A stretch of DNA of 64,000 nt from Sapria himalayana (lineage: Eukaryota; Streptophyta; Magnoliopsida; Malpighiales; Rafflesiaceae), in NCBI GenBank assembly GCA_029783825.1, contig JAREIK010001468.1:4138261-4202260 (forward strand). Direction: 5' to 3'. A program made the position numbers and the translations under genes. Numbering within the stretch: position 1 is the stretch's first letter; every line of letters begins with the position of its first letter. The notes under the pieces were generated by a model, which saw only the letters and a list, made by a program, of their open reading frames with translations, was not told the origin of the DNA and did no database searches. Below, piece by piece: positions 61,931 through 64,000 of the stretch.

Positions 61931-62931
61931 ATGATTTTTTGCTCATCTCCTTCTCAACAATTTATTTATTTCATATAAAAATCCTACAATTTAACTACTA
62001 TTCATCATATTTCATTAAAAATAATAATTTAGTGAAATTATTTATGTTAATGCTCTTTTTTATATATGTCATATAAATATACATCAAAATTATTTGTTTT
62101 ATTTGATATTTATCATATAAAACAAACTAACATACTAAAATGATTGCTCATCATAGAGCAATTACTCCTTTTATATATATAATAAATAATTGTATATTCT
62201 ACTACACACAACTTCAACAAAAATTTAATTTCAGTATTACAATATGAAAATACAGAAAAAAAATACTAGTTAATGGGGTTAGGGAGGTCAGCAATATGAC
62301 TTCCCTTTAGGATCGAACTTCTTAAAATGGAAATTTACTCTAGAGTAGTCAAATGGTGGTATAATAGTAGGTAGTATCTCCAAATCTCTTTTGTTGATAG
62401 CTTCCTAATCTAATATCTTTGCTAAAATATTATATAATGTAACTTGTCTTCTCCTAAGAGAGTTTAGTGCACATTCAAAAGATCTCATTATAAAATACAA
62501 CCTCTTTGGTTCACACAATATTTTCTCAATTCTTCTATCCATTGATTTTTTGATATTGTGTGTTGTCTCCAATTTTATTATCTCTTATCACTATCATTTT
62601 TTTCTAACCCATTGTGATGGCCTCATAAAGTTTATCAAATGATTTATCACTATCCATTACTCTAGTCTCTAATTGATTTATCCATTCTTTCAAAAGTTTG
62701 TAAATTTTATCTTCAAAATTTTCTTGGGTTACCACAAACATCACTCAACTTACATCCTTGTGCAGCTAGGAAATGCTCAATATGGTCTTTTGCTTTTTCT
62801 TGTATCTTGCCTCTTCTTTTTATAGATTTTCTGTTGACCTCACTAAATGATAGTCATTCTTTCTAGTCAATTCTTTTCTTTCAATAATCAACTTATTTCA
62901 TTTTCTCTCTTTCAAGCATCCTTTTAATTCC
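61931..62931. other. Unassigned AT-rich region
   Basis: On the minus strand near 62700 the words KIYKLLKEWINQLETRVMD are coding-like but match no family I know. The rest shows nothing. May be an old transposon internal region. Confidence 0.3.
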
Positions 62932-63121
62932 TATATTTGCCAAGCACACTGGCCATGTCTAGCCCGGCATGAGGCATGGTTCGGGCTAGCTCAATATGGC
63001 ACGAACTATGCCAAGGGTTTACTCAACCTAGCCCGTGGCATGGTTCCAAACCAAGTTGTGTCGGGCTAGGCATAGTTGAACCAGGCTATGCCCGGGTAGC
63101 CTAGCCTATTTGACACATCTA
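62932..63121. mobile_element. Degenerate hAT-like MITE
   Basis: Right terminus read inward is TAGATGTGTCAAATAGGC, close to 51945's terminus. Interior has GGCATGAGGCATGG and CGGGCTAG words. The left end (TATATTTGCCAAGC) is a weak match; flanking octamers ttaattcc and atcccatg do not match. Confidence 0.6.
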
Positions 63122-63129
63122 ATCCCATG

Positions 63130-63957
63130 TTGTCTAAGATGACACTAGTTCTACTGACTACTTCAGTGTCGAGCTTAGAATTAGAGTCTGCTATTTCTAT
63201 TGTAGTGAATATAATTTTAGATAGGAGATTGAGATTATAGCTAGATATTATTGAGGCATTAGCATGCATGAAAAATTAAAAGGATTTGAGATTGAGCATC
63301 CATGATTATACTGCAATAGTAAATGCGGAGGAGTTGGTGATAGATGATGATTCATGTGACTTTGATGAGGACTGAGATTGAGCCTACTGGTTGTGATACA
63401 ATGAGATGCTTATGGGACTAATCATTGATGTATTACTTTTTATATTTTGAGCTTGTATTATTATTTTATACTTGTATTAATTCAGACGCTTACGGGATTA
63501 ATCATTAATGTTTTATTTTTGTCTTTTGAGTTTGCATTATTATGTTGTACTTGAATTACATTATGAAACAAATGAAATTTATAATATTTATTTTATGTTA
63601 TTTTTGTGAGTTGAGTTGTGACTTATAATTATAATTTTGTTTTTTTTGTTATATTTAATTAATTAATTTTGTATTGGAATTTATAATATTTAGAATTAGA
63701 GATGACCCGATTCTGAATGGGCCAAAAATAGCATGTTCAGGCATGACTTAGCATGAAATCCCCAATGCCAACCATGAACCAGCTCGAATCCAATAGACTT
63801 GAGCTGGTCGGGCTATGTCAGACTTGCCCTTTTTGAGTCATGCTGAGCTAGGCACGGCATGACTCATGTACCATGTCGTGCCTTGCACGACAAGGTGGCT
63901 TAAGTGGGCCACCAAAATGGGCCATGTCGGTCTGGCATGGCCCGTTTGATACCTCTA
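63130..63957 (+). mobile_element. hAT element 3' end: dimerisation domain and terminus
   Basis: 63140-63290 encodes TTSVSSLELESAISI, then LDIIEALACMKN after a stop, the hAT C-terminal dimerisation domain. The following 400 bp resemble 31800-32000. 63697..63957 is a GC-rich terminal block that ends with the reverse complement of TAGAGGTATCAAACGGGCC; its left side starts TAGAGATGACCCG, so it could also be a 261-bp MITE by itself. Flanking octamers tttagaat and ttagtaga match poorly. Confidence 0.7.
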
Positions 63958-64000
63958 TTAGTAGAGTCATGTCATACAAAGAATGTCATGACTAATTAAG
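63958..64000. other. Right edge, GTCATGAC word
   Basis: gtcatgtcatac and gtcatgacta lie directly outside the hAT terminus, another instance of the same word family. Confidence 0.4.

Overview
The window is strongly AT-rich nuclear DNA from a flowering plant. The evidence is two intron-containing plant genes (the last two exons of a peroxin-3-like gene and a complete seven-exon CDKD-type cyclin-dependent kinase), many decayed plant retrotransposons (Ty1/copia, Ty3/gypsy and LINE) and hAT-family DNA transposons. No bacterial-style operons, tRNA or rRNA genes, or CRISPR arrays were seen. The species cannot be told from the sequence.

Layout: 1-1557, the 3' end of a PEX3-like gene with a T-rich intron. 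1.97-4.2 kb, a decayed hAT transposase on the minus strand. 4.8-5.7 kb, a minus-strand LINE fragment. 6.3 kb, a 39-bp minisatellite. 7.07-7.23 kb, a small hAT-like element. 7657-12275, a copia element with both LTRs on the minus strand. 12.9-19.5 kb, a large foldback structure with a GAGCTC/G-rich core, then a second GAGCTC cluster split by a second copia element (14217-19047) that has a perfect 5-bp target duplication. 21.2-22.3 kb, a copia LTR-gag fragment ending in a perfect 22-bp tandem repeat. 24.7-25.1 kb, a hAT MITE with a perfect 8-bp target duplication. 25.4-30.9 kb, a copia fragment fused to a Ty3/gypsy gag-pol relic, both on the minus strand. 31.6-32.3 kb, a hAT 3'-end relic. 32.4-37.3 kb, a plus-strand gypsy gag-protease relic ending in coding-like repeats. 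37.4-39.0 kb, a 5' copia fragment. 39.05-39.37 kb, a decayed copy of the kinase promoter.

41.4-45.1 kb holds the one complete host gene, a CDKD (CDK-activating kinase) with a GC-AG intron. Beyond it are microsatellites, a gypsy protease fragment (46.8 kb), a nearly full LINE (47.5-50.7 kb), two related LTRs in opposite orientation (51.1 and 58.9 kb), a second GC-rich hAT MITE (51.9 kb), copia RNase H remains (56.7-57.3 kb), arrays built around the palindrome GTCATGAC (52.5-53.9, 57.4-58.0 and 61.3-61.9 kb), and a hAT 3' end (63.1-63.96 kb).

The genes do not form a pathway. PEX3 serves peroxisome biogenesis, and CDKD serves cell-cycle CDK activation and RNA polymerase II CTD phosphorylation. 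Everything else is repeat-derived and broken by stops and frameshifts. The most notable features are the foldback/GAGCTC complex, the local duplication of the CDKD promoter, the GC-AG intron of CDKD, the hAT MITE family with its probable parent relics, and the GTCATGAC repeat family. No coherent new multi-gene system was found.
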